From contig JAFEHU010000021.1 in NCBI GenBank assembly GCA_017848435.1, forward strand, positions 124,001 to 188,000: a DNA stretch of 64,000 nt, in the 5' to 3' direction. Below the pieces are notes generated by a model, which was not told the origin of the DNA, did not search any database, and worked only from the letters and a program-made list of their open reading frames with translations. Both the position numbers and the translations under genes were made by a program. This DNA comes from Burkholderiaceae bacterium. Lineage in GTDB: Bacteria > Pseudomonadota > Gammaproteobacteria > Burkholderiales > Burkholderiaceae_C. Of the stretch, positions 1 through 8,878 are shown piece by piece; the first letter of the stretch is position 1; the number at the start of each line of letters is the position of its first letter.

Positions 1-1312
1 TCACGGCCACCCGCAGCGCCAGCAGTTGCAGCACGAACAGCGGGTCGGTGAAGTCGGCTTCGAGCTTGCGCAGCTTGCCGCGGTGGCCCAGCACCAGGAG
101 CGCCAGCCGGTGCAGTTCAGACACCGCAAAACCGCCCACGTCGGCGTGGTCGAGGATGTAGGTGCCGTGCTTGTGGTAGTCGCTGTGCGAGATCTGCATG
201 CCGATCTCGTGCAGCTGCGCGGCCCAGCACAGCTTGCGGGCGGTGCGTTGCACGTCGACCGGTGATGCCGCCGCACCTTCCAGCAGGGGGTGCAGAAAAT
301 GCCGCGCCACGCTGGCGACGCGGCCGGCCTGTGCTTCGTCCACCCGGAACTTGCTGGCCAGGGCCTGCACCGAGGCGGAACGCACGTCGGTTTGCGGTGC
401 ATCGCGGTCCAGCAGGTCGTACAGCACGCCGTGGCGCAGGGCACCGTCGGCCACCTGCAGCTGGTCGATCTCCAGCAAATCGAACACCGCCAGCAGCACG
501 CTGATGCCGCCGCCAATCACCGCCTTGCGGTCGTCGCGCATGCCGTCGAGCCGCAGGCGGTCGGCGCTCTGGGCCTTGAGCAGGCATTCCAACAGCCAGT
601 CCAGCCCGGCGCGGTCGATCCGGCCGGGCGACCAGCCGGCGGCAGCGAGCACTTCGCCCACCGCGCCCACCGTGCCGGAGGCGCCATAGGCCACGTCCCA
701 GGTGTCGCGCTGGTAGGCGTTCAGGGCTTCGTCGAGCACCGCCTTGGCGGCGATTTCGGCGGTTTCAAAGGCGGCGGTGGTCCACTGGCCCTCGGGGAAG
801 TATTTCATCGACCAGGCCACGCTGCCGACCCGGTACGAGGCCATGACCCTGGCCTCGTGGGCCTGGCCGAGGATCATTTCGGTGGACCGGCCACCGATGT
901 CGATCACCAGCCGGCGTTCGTCGGACTGCGGCAACAGGTGGGCCACGCCCTGGTAGATCAGCCGGGCTTCTTCGTGGCCGGAAATCACGTCGATCGGGAA
1001 ACCCAGCACCTCTTTGGCGCGGCTCAGAAAAGTGTCGCGGTTGCGCGCTTCACGCAGGGTCTGGGTGGCCACCGCACGCACCTGCGTCGGCTCAAAGCCG
1101 GCCAGCCGCTCGCCGAAGCGGGCCAGGCAATCCCAGCCGCGCTGCATGGCTTCGGGCGTGAGGTTGCGTGCCGCGTCCAGGCCGTTGCCCTGGCGCACGG
1201 TTTCCTTGAGGTATTCGGTTCGGTGGATTTGACCGTGGTCGAGTTGGCCAATCTCAAGACGAAAGCTGTTGGACCCGAGGTCCACAGCCGCGAGGCGGGT
1301 TCCGTTGTGCAT
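1..1312 (-). CDS. ppx: Exopolyphosphatase, Ppx/GppA family (3' end cut by window edge)
   Basis: Releases orthophosphate from the ends of polyphosphate chains in the cytoplasm. The frame reads leftward from ATG at 1312 (MHNGTRLAAVDLGSNSFRLE) without a stop to base 1, giving about 437 residues; family members are usually about 490-500 aa, so only the C-terminal tail is missing. The N-terminal DLGSNSFRL is the phosphate-1 motif of the ASKHA fold, and GGRSTEM near residue 140 is the phosphate-2 motif. The C-terminal half carries the HD-like helical region (AQLHEIGMQISHSDYHKHG). It lies beside the pst-pho genes, consistent with phosphate storage turnover. A dispersed repeat sits upstream of its start. 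Ppx versus GppA cannot be settled by sequence alone, but length and context favour Ppx. Confidence 0.93.
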   Translation of the reverse strand, partial: MHNGTRLAAVDLGSNSFRLEIGQLDHGQIHRTEYLKETVRQGNGLDAARNLTPEAMQRGWDCLARFGERLAGFEPTQVRAVATQTLREARNRDTFLSRAKEVLGFPIDVISGHEEARLIYQGVAHLLPQSDERRLVIDIGGRSTEMILGQAHEARVMASYRVGSVAWSMKYFPEGQWTTAAFETAEIAAKAVLDEALNAYQRDTWDVAYGASGTVGAVGEVLAAAGWSPGRIDRAGLDWLLECLLKAQSADRLRLDGMRDDRKAVIGGGISVLLAVFDLLEIDQLQVADGALRHGVLYDLLDRDAPQTDVRSASVQALASKFRVDEAQAGRVASVARHFLHPLLEGAAASPVDVQRTARKLCWAAQLHEIGMQISHSDYHKHGTYILDHADVGGFAVSELHRLALLVLGHRGKLRKLEADFTDPLFVLQLLALRVAV

Positions 1313-1401
1313 GTGCGTGTGAAAGTGACTGGCCAGCATAGCACTGCCGTCAGCGCACTGTGGCCAGCCTGGGTGCCGCCTGCGGGGCGGGCTTCGACCT
1401 G

Positions 1402-1466
1402 TATTACTATGATTTTTGTAGCTTAACCGCGAGGTTTTACTGAGGCTCGAGGCCGATTTTTCTTAA
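1402..1466 (+). repeat. Dispersed repeat, copy 1 (intergenic)
   Basis: An AT-richer stretch between the ppx start and the FAS1 gene terminator. It contains TTTTTGTAGCTT followed by GAGGTTTTACTGAGGCT and GAGGCCGATTT. The same ordered blocks recur at 19525-19600 and 31178-31240 (both on the minus strand), and at 47363-47420 and 59320-59390 (plus strand). The shared core is TTTTACTGAGGCT. No coding role here. Confidence 0.8.
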
Positions 1467-1495
1467 AAACACCGCCCGGAAGCCTTGCCGGGCGG
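1464..1495 (-). terminator. Intrinsic terminator of the FAS1 lipoprotein gene
   Basis: On the minus strand an 8-bp perfect GC stem (CCGCCCGG / CCGGGCGG, loop CAAGGCTT) is followed by TGTTTTT. It lies 12 bases after the stop codon of the FAS1 gene and abuts repeat copy 1. Confidence 0.85.
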
Positions 1496-1507
1496 CGCGG
1501 CAGCCGC

Positions 1508-2002
1508 TCAGCGCTTGACCGGGGGCAACATGACGCGGTCCACCACATGGACCACGCCGTTGCTGGCCAGCAGGTCGGCCTTCTCGACCAGCGATTCTTC
1601 CACCGTCACAAAGCTGCCGGCCTTGGCAATGGCGACTTCGGCGCCGTTGACGGTCTTGACCTTGCTGGAGGTGGCTCCTGCGGCGGTGACCTTGACGGGC
1701 AGCACGTGGTAGGTCAGCACGGCCTTGAGTTTGGCCGGGTCGGTGGCCAGCTCGTCCATGGTTTTGGTGCTCAGGCCTTTGAAGGCCTCGTTGCTCGGGG
1801 CGAACACGGTGAAGGGGCCAGCGGATTTGAGCGTGTCGGTCAGGCCGGCCTTGCCAACCAGGTCGTTCAGCGTGCTGAGCGACGGCGTAGCGGCAATCGT
1901 CTCGGCCACGGTGACCGGGGCGGGTTGGGTGGCGCAGCCGGCGAGGGCGGCGGTCAGGGCAATGGCCAGGCTGGCATTGAGGGCAATTCGGCGGTTGATC
2001 AT
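1508..2002 (-). CDS. FAS1 (fasciclin) domain lipoprotein
   Basis: Predicted 164-aa exported lipoprotein with a single FAS1/beta-Ig-H3 domain, a fold usually linked to adhesion or polysaccharide binding. Start ATG 2002 is preceded by GGAG on the minus strand. An N-terminal signal (MINRRIALNASLAIALTAAL) ends in the lipobox LAGC, so Cys 23 or so should be lipidated. The FAS1 domain occupies about residues 35-160. It shows the usual conserved blocks: FTVFAPSNEAF, LKAVLTYHVLP and an ASNGVVHVVDRVMLPP end. The gene is divergent from pstS and has its own Pho-box-like direct repeat 42 bp upstream, which suggests induction under phosphate limitation. Substrate or partner unknown. Confidence 0.9.
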   Translation of the reverse strand: MINRRIALNASLAIALTAALAGCATQPAPVTVAETIAATPSLSTLNDLVGKAGLTDTLKSAGPFTVFAPSNEAFKGLSTKTMDELATDPAKLKAVLTYHVLPVKVTAAGATSSKVKTVNGAEVAIAKAGSFVTVEESLVEKADLLASNGVVHVVDRVMLPPVKR

Positions 2003-2043
2003 GGCGTCTCCAAGTTGGGTTGGTGCGAGGTTAGAGCGGCTTG

Positions 2044-2061
2044 GTGACATTTTTATGACCA
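2044..2061 (-). promoter_or_regulatory. Pho box (candidate PhoB site) for the FAS1 gene
   Basis: Read on the minus strand the bases are TGGTCAT-AAAA-ATGTCAC: two 7-mers separated by 4 bp, close to the PhoB consensus CTGTCAT-AAAT-CTGTCAC. A -10-like TCTAAC lies 8 bp downstream (2035-2030), before the ATG at 2002. The arrangement (Pho box replacing the -35) is that of PhoB-activated promoters. Inference from sequence only. Confidence 0.65.
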
Positions 2062-2174
2062 TGCCATGACGCCACCCTGTGCACCTGTGTTGTGCATCAA
2101 CCGCCGGTTTGGCCCGGTGCCAGAGGGAAAGCGGGTCGTGCGTGTGGTCAACCGCCTGTCAGCTTGTCTGAAAA

Positions 2175-2208
2175 ATGTCATGTGGTTGTCACATACGGTT
2201 TTTACAGT
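2175..2208 (+). promoter_or_regulatory. Pho box and promoter of pstSCAB-phoUBR
   Basis: ATGTCAT-GTGG-TTGTCAC at 2175-2192 is a two-repeat Pho box with the canonical 11-bp period. TACAGT at 2203-2208 is a -10 candidate placed 10 bp after the box, as in PhoB-activated promoters. A further CTGTCAG at 2156-2162 may be an upstream half-site. The pstS start codon is 35 bp further downstream. Confidence 0.8.
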
Positions 2209-2242
2209 CAGAGCATCGTTCAACAACCGCAAAGGTTTCGCC

Positions 2243-3286
2243 ATGAAAATTTCCTTCCAACTGCCAGCGCTGGGTTTTGTCGGTGCCGCCTTGTTGGTGG
2301 CCGCGCCTGTTGCCCTGGCCCAAAACGTGACCGGCGCCGGTGCCAGCTTTCCCGCCCCCCTGTACTCCAAGTGGGCGTCCGACTACAACAAGGCCACCGG
2401 CGTGAAGGTGAACTACCAGTCGGTGGGTTCGGGCGCTGGCCTGAAGCAGATTGAAGCGAAAACCGTGGATTTCGGCGCCTCTGACGCCCCGCTGAAAGAC
2501 GACGAACTGGCCAAGAAGGGCCTGATGCAGTTCCCCACCGTGGTCGGTGGTGTGGTGCCGGTGGTCAACATCAAGGGCATAGCCCCCGGCCAGCTCAAGC
2601 TGAACGGCCAGGTGCTGGGCGACATTTACCTCGGCAAGATCACCAAGTGGGACGATGCCGCGATCAAGGCGCTCAACCCTTCGTTGCCACTGCCTGCCGC
2701 TGACATCGCCCCGGTACGCCGCGCCGACGGTTCGGGCACCACCTTCATCTTCACCAACTACCTGAGCAAGGTGAACGCCGAGTGGAAGAGCAAAGTGGGT
2801 GAGGGCACCGCTGTCAACTGGCCCGCTGGCGCGGGTGGCAAAGGCAACGAAGGCGTGGCCGCGTTCGTCAGCCGCCTGCCCAACTCGATTGGCTACCTGG
2901 AGTACGCCTACGTGAAGCAGAACAAGCTGACGTTTGCGCAGATGAAGAACAAGGACGGCAACTTCGTCTCGCCCGACGACTCCGCCTTCAAGGCCGCTGC
3001 CGCCGGTGCCGAATGGGCCAAGAGCTTCTACCAGATCCTGACCGAACAGCCCGGCAAAGACGCGTGGCCCATCACCGGCGCCACCTTCATCCTGATGCAA
3101 AAGCTGCAGGACAAGCCAGAGCAGGCCACCGCGTCACTCAAGTTCTTTGACTGGGCCTACAAAAATGGCGATGCCACCGCCGATGGCCTCGACTACGTAC
3201 CCATGCCGCCGAGCGTGAAAGCCGTGATCGAAAAATCCTGGGGCGAGATCAAGGACGCGTCTGGCAAAGCCGTGGCGTACAAGTAA
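2243..3286 (+). CDS. pstS: Phosphate ABC transporter, periplasmic phosphate-binding protein
   Basis: Captures orthophosphate in the periplasm for the PstCAB permease. 347 aa from ATG 2243, preceded by AAAGG. The same frame is open upstream, but the signal peptide begins at this Met. Signal peptide is residues 1-24 ([14 protein letters not shown]...VALAQ), then the mature start [17 protein letters not shown], the classic PstS N-terminus. Phosphate-contact motifs are visible: [17 protein letters not shown], and [16 protein letters not shown]. First gene of the pst-pho operon and the likely most strongly expressed member. A 47-bp gap separates it from pstC. Confidence 0.98.
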   Translation: MKISFQLPALGFVGAALLVAAPVALAQNVTGAGASFPAPLYSKWASDYNKATGVKVNYQSVGSGAGLKQIEAKTVDFGASDAPLKDDELAKKGLMQFPTVVGGVVPVVNIKGIAPGQLKLNGQVLGDIYLGKITKWDDAAIKALNPSLPLPAADIAPVRRADGSGTTFIFTNYLSKVNAEWKSKVGEGTAVNWPAGAGGKGNEGVAAFVSRLPNSIGYLEYAYVKQNKLTFAQMKNKDGNFVSPDDSAFKAAAAGAEWAKSFYQILTEQPGKDAWPITGATFILMQKLQDKPEQATASLKFFDWAYKNGDATADGLDYVPMPPSVKAVIEKSWGEIKDASGKAVAYK

Positions 3287-3333
3287 AAAACACCTGCCCC
3301 GCAGCGACTGACACAAGAAGAAAGGCGTGCACG

Positions 3334-4365
3334 GTGTCCACTACACTTTCACCCAACGACACTTCCATGGGGCCTTCGGAGAAGGCTTCCGAACGCGCCA
3401 TGAGCACGCCCCCCCCGACCCGAACCACCCGAACCGGGCCGCTGGTTGACAAGCTGTTTGCCTGGGGCGCCAAGGGCGCCGTCCTGTTGACCCTGGGCTT
3501 GCTGATCGCCATCATGGTCTCGCTGGTCATCAGCGCCTGGCCCGCCATCGAGAAGTTTGGCCTGGGCTTCCTGACCTCCACCGTCTGGGACCCGGTGAAA
3601 AACGAGTACGGCGGTCTGGTGATGATCTACGGCACGGTGATGACATCGGTCATCGCGCTGGTGATTGCGGTGCCGGTGAGTTTTGGCATTGCGCTGTTCC
3701 TGACCGAACTCTCGCCCGCCTGGCTGAAGCAACCGCTCGGCACCGCCATCGAACTGCTCGCGGCCGTGCCCTCCATTGTGTACGGCATGTGGGGTTTGCT
3801 GGTGTTTGGCCCGATCCTGGCCGACTACGTTCAAAAGCCCGCACAGGCGCTGTTCAGCGGTGTGCCCTATGTCGGCACGCTGTTCACCGGCCCGCCAGTG
3901 GGCATCGGCATTTTGTCGGCCGGCATCATCCTCGCCATCATGGTGATTCCGTTCATCGCCTCGGTGATGCGCGACGTGTTTGAAGTCACCCCCACGCTGC
4001 TGAAAGAGTCCGCCTACGGCCTTGGCTCCACCACCTGGGAGGTGGTCTCCAAGGTGGTGCTGCCGTACACCAAGACCGGTGTCATTGGCGGCATCATGCT
4101 GGGCCTTGGCCGGGCCCTGGGTGAAACCATGGCGGTGACCTTCGTCATTGGCAACTTCAACCAGCTCGATTCGCTGAGCCTGTTCCAGGCGGCCAACAGC
4201 ATCACCTCAGCCCTGGCCAACGAATTTGCCGAAGCCGGCGAAGGCCTGCACCAGGCGTCGCTGATCTACCTCGGTCTGGTGCTGTTTTTCATCACCTTTG
4301 TGGTGCTGATGCTGTCCAAGATCATGCTGTCCCAACTCAAGAAAAACGAAGGGAAGAAGACATGA
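3334..4365 (+). CDS. pstC: Phosphate ABC transporter permease PstC
   Basis: Inner-membrane permease subunit; 343 aa if started at GTG 3334, which has AGAAAGG about 12 bases upstream. In-frame ATGs at 3367 and 3400 are alternatives, since the first 35 residues are hydrophilic and not conserved. Six transmembrane segments follow from about residue 48. The EAA-type cytoplasmic loop ([22 protein letters not shown]) is the contact site for PstB. The gene overlaps pstA by 4 bases (ATGA), so the two permease halves are translationally coupled. Confidence 0.96.
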   Translation: MSTTLSPNDTSMGPSEKASERAMSTPPPTRTTRTGPLVDKLFAWGAKGAVLLTLGLLIAIMVSLVISAWPAIEKFGLGFLTSTVWDPVKNEYGGLVMIYGTVMTSVIALVIAVPVSFGIALFLTELSPAWLKQPLGTAIELLAAVPSIVYGMWGLLVFGPILADYVQKPAQALFSGVPYVGTLFTGPPVGIGILSAGIILAIMVIPFIASVMRDVFEVTPTLLKESAYGLGSTTWEVVSKVVLPYTKTGVIGGIMLGLGRALGETMAVTFVIGNFNQLDSLSLFQAANSITSALANEFAEAGEGLHQASLIYLGLVLFFITFVVLMLSKIMLSQLKKNEGKKT

Positions 4366-5222
4366 ACGCCGCCGTTGAAGCGCAGCGCCAGGCGATGTAC
4401 AGCCGGCGCAAGCTGACCAACCAGATTGCGCTGGTGTTGTCGCTGGCCGCCATGGCCTTCGGCCTAGTCTGGCTGTTCTGGATTCTGTTTGAAACCATTG
4501 TGCTGGGCATTGGTGGGCTCAACTGGGCCACGCTGACACAAATGACCCCACCGCCGAACGAAGTGGGCGGCCTGGCCAACGCGATTTATGGCTCCATCCT
4601 GATGGTGGGCCTGGCCACGTTTGTCGGCACACCCGTCGGCATCATGGCCGGCATTTACCTGGTGGAATACGACCAGCACAGCTGGCTGGCCTCGGCCACC
4701 CGCTTTGTGAACGACATCCTGCTGTCGGCACCGTCCATCGTGATCGGCCTGTTCATTTACGCGGTGATCGTGGCGCGCTTCAACTCGTTTTCGGGTTGGG
4801 CTGGCGTGCTGGCGCTGGCGCTGCTGGTGATCCCGATCGTGATCCGCACCACCGAGAACATGCTGCTGCTGGTGCCGTCGGGCCTGCGCGAAGCGGCCTA
4901 TGCACTCGGCACGCCCAAGTGGAAGGTGATTCTGAGCATCACCCTGAAGGCCGCACGGGCGGGTGTGTTGACCGGTATTTTGCTGGCCGTGGCCCGCATC
5001 GCCGGCGAGACCGCGCCGCTGCTGTTCACCGCTTTGAGCAACCAGTTCTGGACCTCCAACCTCAGCGAGCCAATGGCCAGCCTGCCGGTGACCATCTTCA
5101 AGTTCGCGCTGAGCCCCTATGAAAACTGGCAGAAGCTGGCCTGGGCGGGTGTGTTCATCATCACGCTGGCTGTGCTGGGCCTGAACATCCTGGCGCGCGT
5201 CCTGACGCGCAACAAGGGCTGA
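4362..5222 (+). CDS. pstA: Phosphate ABC transporter permease PstA
   Basis: Second membrane subunit of the phosphate importer, 286 aa, starting in the ATGA overlap with pstC. Six predicted membrane helices. The coupling-loop motif [20 protein letters not shown] near residues 170-190 is the EAA loop of PstA. Arg and Glu residues typical of the family ([22 protein letters not shown]) are present. A 57-bp spacer precedes pstB. Confidence 0.97.
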   Translation: MNAAVEAQRQAMYSRRKLTNQIALVLSLAAMAFGLVWLFWILFETIVLGIGGLNWATLTQMTPPPNEVGGLANAIYGSILMVGLATFVGTPVGIMAGIYLVEYDQHSWLASATRFVNDILLSAPSIVIGLFIYAVIVARFNSFSGWAGVLALALLVIPIVIRTTENMLLLVPSGLREAAYALGTPKWKVILSITLKAARAGVLTGILLAVARIAGETAPLLFTALSNQFWTSNLSEPMASLPVTIFKFALSPYENWQKLAWAGVFIITLAVLGLNILARVLTRNKG

Positions 5223-5279
5223 GCCCGGCAACCCCATTCAAACGCAGATTCCATCGCACGAACGTACACAAGGCCGACC

Positions 5280-6059
5280 ATGGACACCCTCACCACCCAC
5301 AAAAGCCAGTCCAAGATTTCTGTGAAGAACCTGGACTTCTATTACGGCAAGTTCCACGCCCTCAAGGGCATCAACCTCGAGATCCCCGAGAAGAAGGTCA
5401 CCGCCTTCATTGGCCCTTCGGGCTGTGGCAAGTCCACGCTGCTGCGGATTTTCAACCGCATGTACGAGCTCTACCCCGAGCAACGTGCCCAGGGTGAAAT
5501 CCTGCTGGACGGCGAGAACCTGCTGACCTCCAAAAAGGACGTGGCGCTGATCCGCGCCAAGGTCGGCATGGTGTTCCAGAAACCCACGCCGTTCCCGATG
5601 TCGATCTACGACAACGTGGCCTTTGGCGTGAAGCTGTTCGAGAACCTCAACGCCACCGACATGGACGACCGTGTCGAATGGGCACTGCGCAAAGCCGCGC
5701 TCTGGACCGAGGTGAAAGACAAGCTGAACCAGAACGGCGCCAGCCTGTCGGGTGGCCAGCAACAGCGGCTGTGCATTGCCCGTGGCATTGCCATCAAGCC
5801 CGAAGTGTTGCTGCTGGACGAACCCTGCTCCGCGCTGGACCCGATCTCCACCGCGAAGATCGAAGAGCTGATCGCCGAACTGAAAAACGACTACACCGTG
5901 GTGATCGTCACCCACAACATGCAGCAGGCCGCCCGCTGCAGCGACTACACCGCCTACATGTACCTGGGTGACCTGGTCGAGTTTGGCGCCACCGAACAGA
6001 TGTTCTTCAAGCCGACCCGCAAGGAAACTGAAGACTACATCACCGGCCGGTTTGGCTGA
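5280..6059 (+). CDS. pstB: Phosphate ABC transporter ATP-binding protein PstB
   Basis: ATPase that powers PstCA. 259 aa, the usual family length. Walker [10 protein letters not shown] at about residues 48-56, Q-loop in [10 protein letters not shown] (the PstB-type PTPFPMS signature), ABC signature [14 protein letters not shown], Walker [14 protein letters not shown] and switch His in [10 protein letters not shown]. PstB also takes part in signalling phosphate status to PhoR through PhoU. Confidence 0.98.
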   Translation: MDTLTTHKSQSKISVKNLDFYYGKFHALKGINLEIPEKKVTAFIGPSGCGKSTLLRIFNRMYELYPEQRAQGEILLDGENLLTSKKDVALIRAKVGMVFQKPTPFPMSIYDNVAFGVKLFENLNATDMDDRVEWALRKAALWTEVKDKLNQNGASLSGGQQQRLCIARGIAIKPEVLLLDEPCSALDPISTAKIEELIAELKNDYTVVIVTHNMQQAARCSDYTAYMYLGDLVEFGATEQMFFKPTRKETEDYITGRFG

Positions 6060-6085
6060 TTGACCCTTACCGACGAAAGCAACCT

Positions 6086-6787
6086 ATGTCTGACAAGCAC
6101 CTTTCGACCCAGTTTGACGCCGAACTCAACGGCGTCTCGGCCCGTGTGATGGAGTTGGGCGGCCTGGTGGAATCCCAGATTCGCCAGGCGATTTACGCGC
6201 TCTCTCAGTTCAGCGCGGAAACCGCTCAGCAGGTCACCGACATGGAACACCGCGTCAACGCGATGGAGGTCGAGATCGACAAGGAGTTGTCGTCCATCAT
6301 CGCGCGGCGCCAGCCCACTGCGCGCGACCTGCGTTTGTTGATTGCGATCTCCAAGACCACCGCCAACCTGGAACGGGTCGGTGACGAGGCCGAGAAGATT
6401 GCCCGCATGGTCCGGTCCATCATCAACAGTGGTTCGGCCCGCTCATTGCCCAGCTCCGACCTGCGCGTTGCGGCGGACCTGGCCTCTGGTCTGCTGCGCA
6501 AGGCGCTGGACGCATTTGCGCGTCTGGACGTCAAGGCGGCGGTCACCATCCTGAAAGACGACGACCTGATCGACAAGGAGTTTGACGGTTTTGTGCGCAA
6601 ACTCATCACCTACATGATGGAAGACCCGCGTACCATCTCGCCTAGCCTGGACTTGCTGTTCCTGGCCAAGGCCATTGAGCGGATCGGTGACCATGCGAAG
6701 AACATCGCCGAGTTCATCATCTACATCGTGAAGGGCGAGGACGTGCGCCACACATCCATGGAAAATATCGAATCTGCAGTGCGATGA
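6086..6787 (+). CDS. phoU: Phosphate-signalling complex protein PhoU
   Basis: Cytoplasmic adaptor linking the Pst transporter to PhoR, holding PhoR in its phosphatase mode when phosphate is plentiful. 233 aa of two repeated three-helix bundles. Each bundle carries a metal-binding motif of the ExxxD type (ISKTTANLERVGDEAEKIAR near residue 90; LDLLFLAKAIERIGDHAKNI near residue 190). The gene overlaps phoB by ATGA at 6784-6787, so regulator and adaptor are made together. Confidence 0.97.
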   Translation: MSDKHLSTQFDAELNGVSARVMELGGLVESQIRQAIYALSQFSAETAQQVTDMEHRVNAMEVEIDKELSSIIARRQPTARDLRLLIAISKTTANLERVGDEAEKIARMVRSIINSGSARSLPSSDLRVAADLASGLLRKALDAFARLDVKAAVTILKDDDLIDKEFDGFVRKLITYMMEDPRTISPSLDLLFLAKAIERIGDHAKNIAEFIIYIVKGEDVRHTSMENIESAVR

Positions 6788-7491
6788 AGTACCAACCCCG
6801 TGTTCTCATTGTCGAAGACGAGCCGGCGATTGCCGAGTTGATCGCGGTCAACCTGCGCCACAACGGCTTCCAGCCAATCTGGGCCGAAGACGGCACGTCG
6901 GCGCAACGTGAGCTCGACGCGGTACTGCCCGACGTGATCCTGCTCGACTGGATGCTGCCGGGCCAGAGCGGTGTGTCGCTGGCGCGCAAGTGGCGCGCCG
7001 ACGGCCGCACCAAGGCCATCCCGATCCTGATGCTGACCGCCCGCAGCGACGAGCCCGACAAGATCGCGGGCCTCGACGCCGGTGCCGACGACTACATCAC
7101 CAAGCCCTTCTCCACCCAGGAGCTGCTGGCCCGCATCCGTGCGGTGCTGCGCCGCCGCGCGCCCGAGCAGGTGACCGACAGCGTGACCATCGGCGAACTG
7201 GTGCTGGACGCCGCCACCTACCGCGTCACCTTCCAGGGCTTGCCCTTGAAGGTTGGCCCGACCGAGTTCAAGCTGCTGCATTTTCTGATGAAGCATTCGG
7301 AGCGTGTGCACAGCCGTTCACAGCTGCTCGACAAGGTCTGGGGCGACCATGTCTTCATTGAAGAGCGCACGGTGGACGTGCATGTGAAACGCCTGCGCGA
7401 AGCACTTGGTGGCGCTGCCGCGATGCTGGAAACCGTGCGTGGCGCCGGCTACCGCGTCACCTCCCAGCCGCAAGTCAGCATCCAGGCCTGA
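6784..7491 (+). CDS. phoB: Phosphate regulon response regulator PhoB
   Basis: OmpR/PhoB-family transcription activator of the Pho regulon, 235 aa. The receiver domain (residues 1-120) has acidic residues in VEDEPA, the phospho-acceptor Asp about residue 55 in LLDWMLPG, and the switch Lys in ADDYITKPF. The winged-helix DNA-binding domain (about 130-230) contains GPTEFKLLHFLM and RTVDVHVKRLREAL. It should bind the Pho boxes at 2044-2061 and 2175-2192. 17 bp separate it from phoR. Confidence 0.97.
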   Translation: MKYQPRVLIVEDEPAIAELIAVNLRHNGFQPIWAEDGTSAQRELDAVLPDVILLDWMLPGQSGVSLARKWRADGRTKAIPILMLTARSDEPDKIAGLDAGADDYITKPFSTQELLARIRAVLRRRAPEQVTDSVTIGELVLDAATYRVTFQGLPLKVGPTEFKLLHFLMKHSERVHSRSQLLDKVWGDHVFIEERTVDVHVKRLREALGGAAAMLETVRGAGYRVTSQPQVSIQA

Positions 7492-7508
7492 GGGGCAGCC
7501 CCGGTTCC

Positions 7509-8873
7509 ATGATTTGGCGTTTTTGCAGTTTTATCCTGTGCCTGCTGCTGGGCGGCGTTGGGGGATGGCTGTATGCAGAGGCACTCGGCGCCTTGGTCAG
7601 TGTGGTTTTTGCCAGCGTGTTGTGGGTCGGGCTGGACCTGGTGCGTGGCCTGCGCGTGTTGCGCTGGCTCCGCAAGGGCGACGTGGCAAGCACCCCGAAG
7701 ATCGGTGGGCTGTGGGACGAGGTCGCCAACCGCACCCGTCGGCTGGTGCGTCTGCGCGACCAGCAAACCCAGGAGGTGCAAAGCCGGCTGGATGATTTTC
7801 TGGAGGCGATCCACGAGTCGCCCAACGGCGTGGTGCTGCTCGACAACCAGGGCCACATCGAGTGGTGCAACCAGACCGCCGCTGCGCACTTCGGGTTCGA
7901 CGTTGAACGCGACCTGATGCAGCACATTGGCAACCTGGTGCGTGACCCGGTGTTTGCCGCCTACTATGCCAACCCCCAGCAAGCGCACGACGTGGTGATG
8001 CCGGGCAGCCAGCATTCGCCGTCGCGGCCGGTGCGGTTGTCGGTCCACCTGCATGCTTACGGCACCGGGCGCCGCCTGCTGCTGTCGCGCGATGTCACCG
8101 CGGTGGAGCAGGCCGACGCGATGCGGCGTGACTTTGTGGCCAACGTGTCACACGAAATCCGTACCCCGCTGACTGTGCTCGCCGGTTTTGTGGAAACCCT
8201 GCAAAACCTGCCTCTGGACGACGACGAGCGCCACCGCTACCTGACCCTGATGGCCACGCAGTCGCACCGCATGCAAAGCCTGGTGAGCGACCTGCTGACG
8301 CTGTCGCGTCTCGAAGGCAGTCCGCTGCCCGGCGCACACGAGTGGGTGCGCATGCCCCGCCTGCTGGCGCAGTGCGAAGCCGACGCCCGTGCGCTGTCGG
8401 TGCTGCTGGCCGACCCGCCCCACCCATTGCACTTTGACATGGGCCCCGACTGCGAAGTGGCTGGCATCCACGCCGAGCTGCTGAGCGCGATGTCCAACCT
8501 GCTGAACAACGCCATCCGCTACACGCCGGCTGGCCGGCCGGTGTCGGTGCGCTGGCAGGCTTTGCCCAGCGGGCGTTACGAATTTTCGGTGCAGGACTGC
8601 GGGGCCGGCATCGCGTCAGAACACATTCCGCGTTTGACCGAGCGTTTCTACCGGGTGGACCGCAGCCGTTCGCGCGAGACCGGGGGCACTGGTCTGGGGC
8701 TGGCGATTGTCAAGCACGTGGTGCAGCGCCATGGCGGCGAATTGCGCATCCAGAGCACTGTTGGCAAGGGGTCGACTTTTGCGATGGAGTTGCCCGCCAA
8801 CCGCGTCCGGTTGTTGGGCGACACCAGTCCCCGCGTGTTGCAGACCGACAGCCGCTTGCAGCAGCGCGGCTGA
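7509..8873 (+). CDS. phoR: Phosphate regulon sensor histidine kinase PhoR
   Basis: Membrane-anchored kinase partner of PhoB, 454 aa. Two short hydrophobic segments lie within residues 1-50 with almost no periplasmic loop, as in other PhoR proteins. A PAS domain follows (about 95-200; DFLEAIHESPNGVVLLDNQG). The HisKA domain has the phospho-acceptor His about residue 215 in NVSHEIRTPL. The HATPase domain has N box LLNNAIRYTP, G1 DCGAGI and G2 GTGLGLAIVKHV. Ends the operon; the convergent MATE gene ends 5 bases away with no clear terminator between them. Confidence 0.96.
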   Translation: MIWRFCSFILCLLLGGVGGWLYAEALGALVSVVFASVLWVGLDLVRGLRVLRWLRKGDVASTPKIGGLWDEVANRTRRLVRLRDQQTQEVQSRLDDFLEAIHESPNGVVLLDNQGHIEWCNQTAAAHFGFDVERDLMQHIGNLVRDPVFAAYYANPQQAHDVVMPGSQHSPSRPVRLSVHLHAYGTGRRLLLSRDVTAVEQADAMRRDFVANVSHEIRTPLTVLAGFVETLQNLPLDDDERHRYLTLMATQSHRMQSLVSDLLTLSRLEGSPLPGAHEWVRMPRLLAQCEADARALSVLLADPPHPLHFDMGPDCEVAGIHAELLSAMSNLLNNAIRYTPAGRPVSVRWQALPSGRYEFSVQDCGAGIASEHIPRLTERFYRVDRSRSRETGGTGLGLAIVKHVVQRHGGELRIQSTVGKGSTFAMELPANRVRLLGDTSPRVLQTDSRLQQRG

Positions 8874-8878
8874 ACCGC

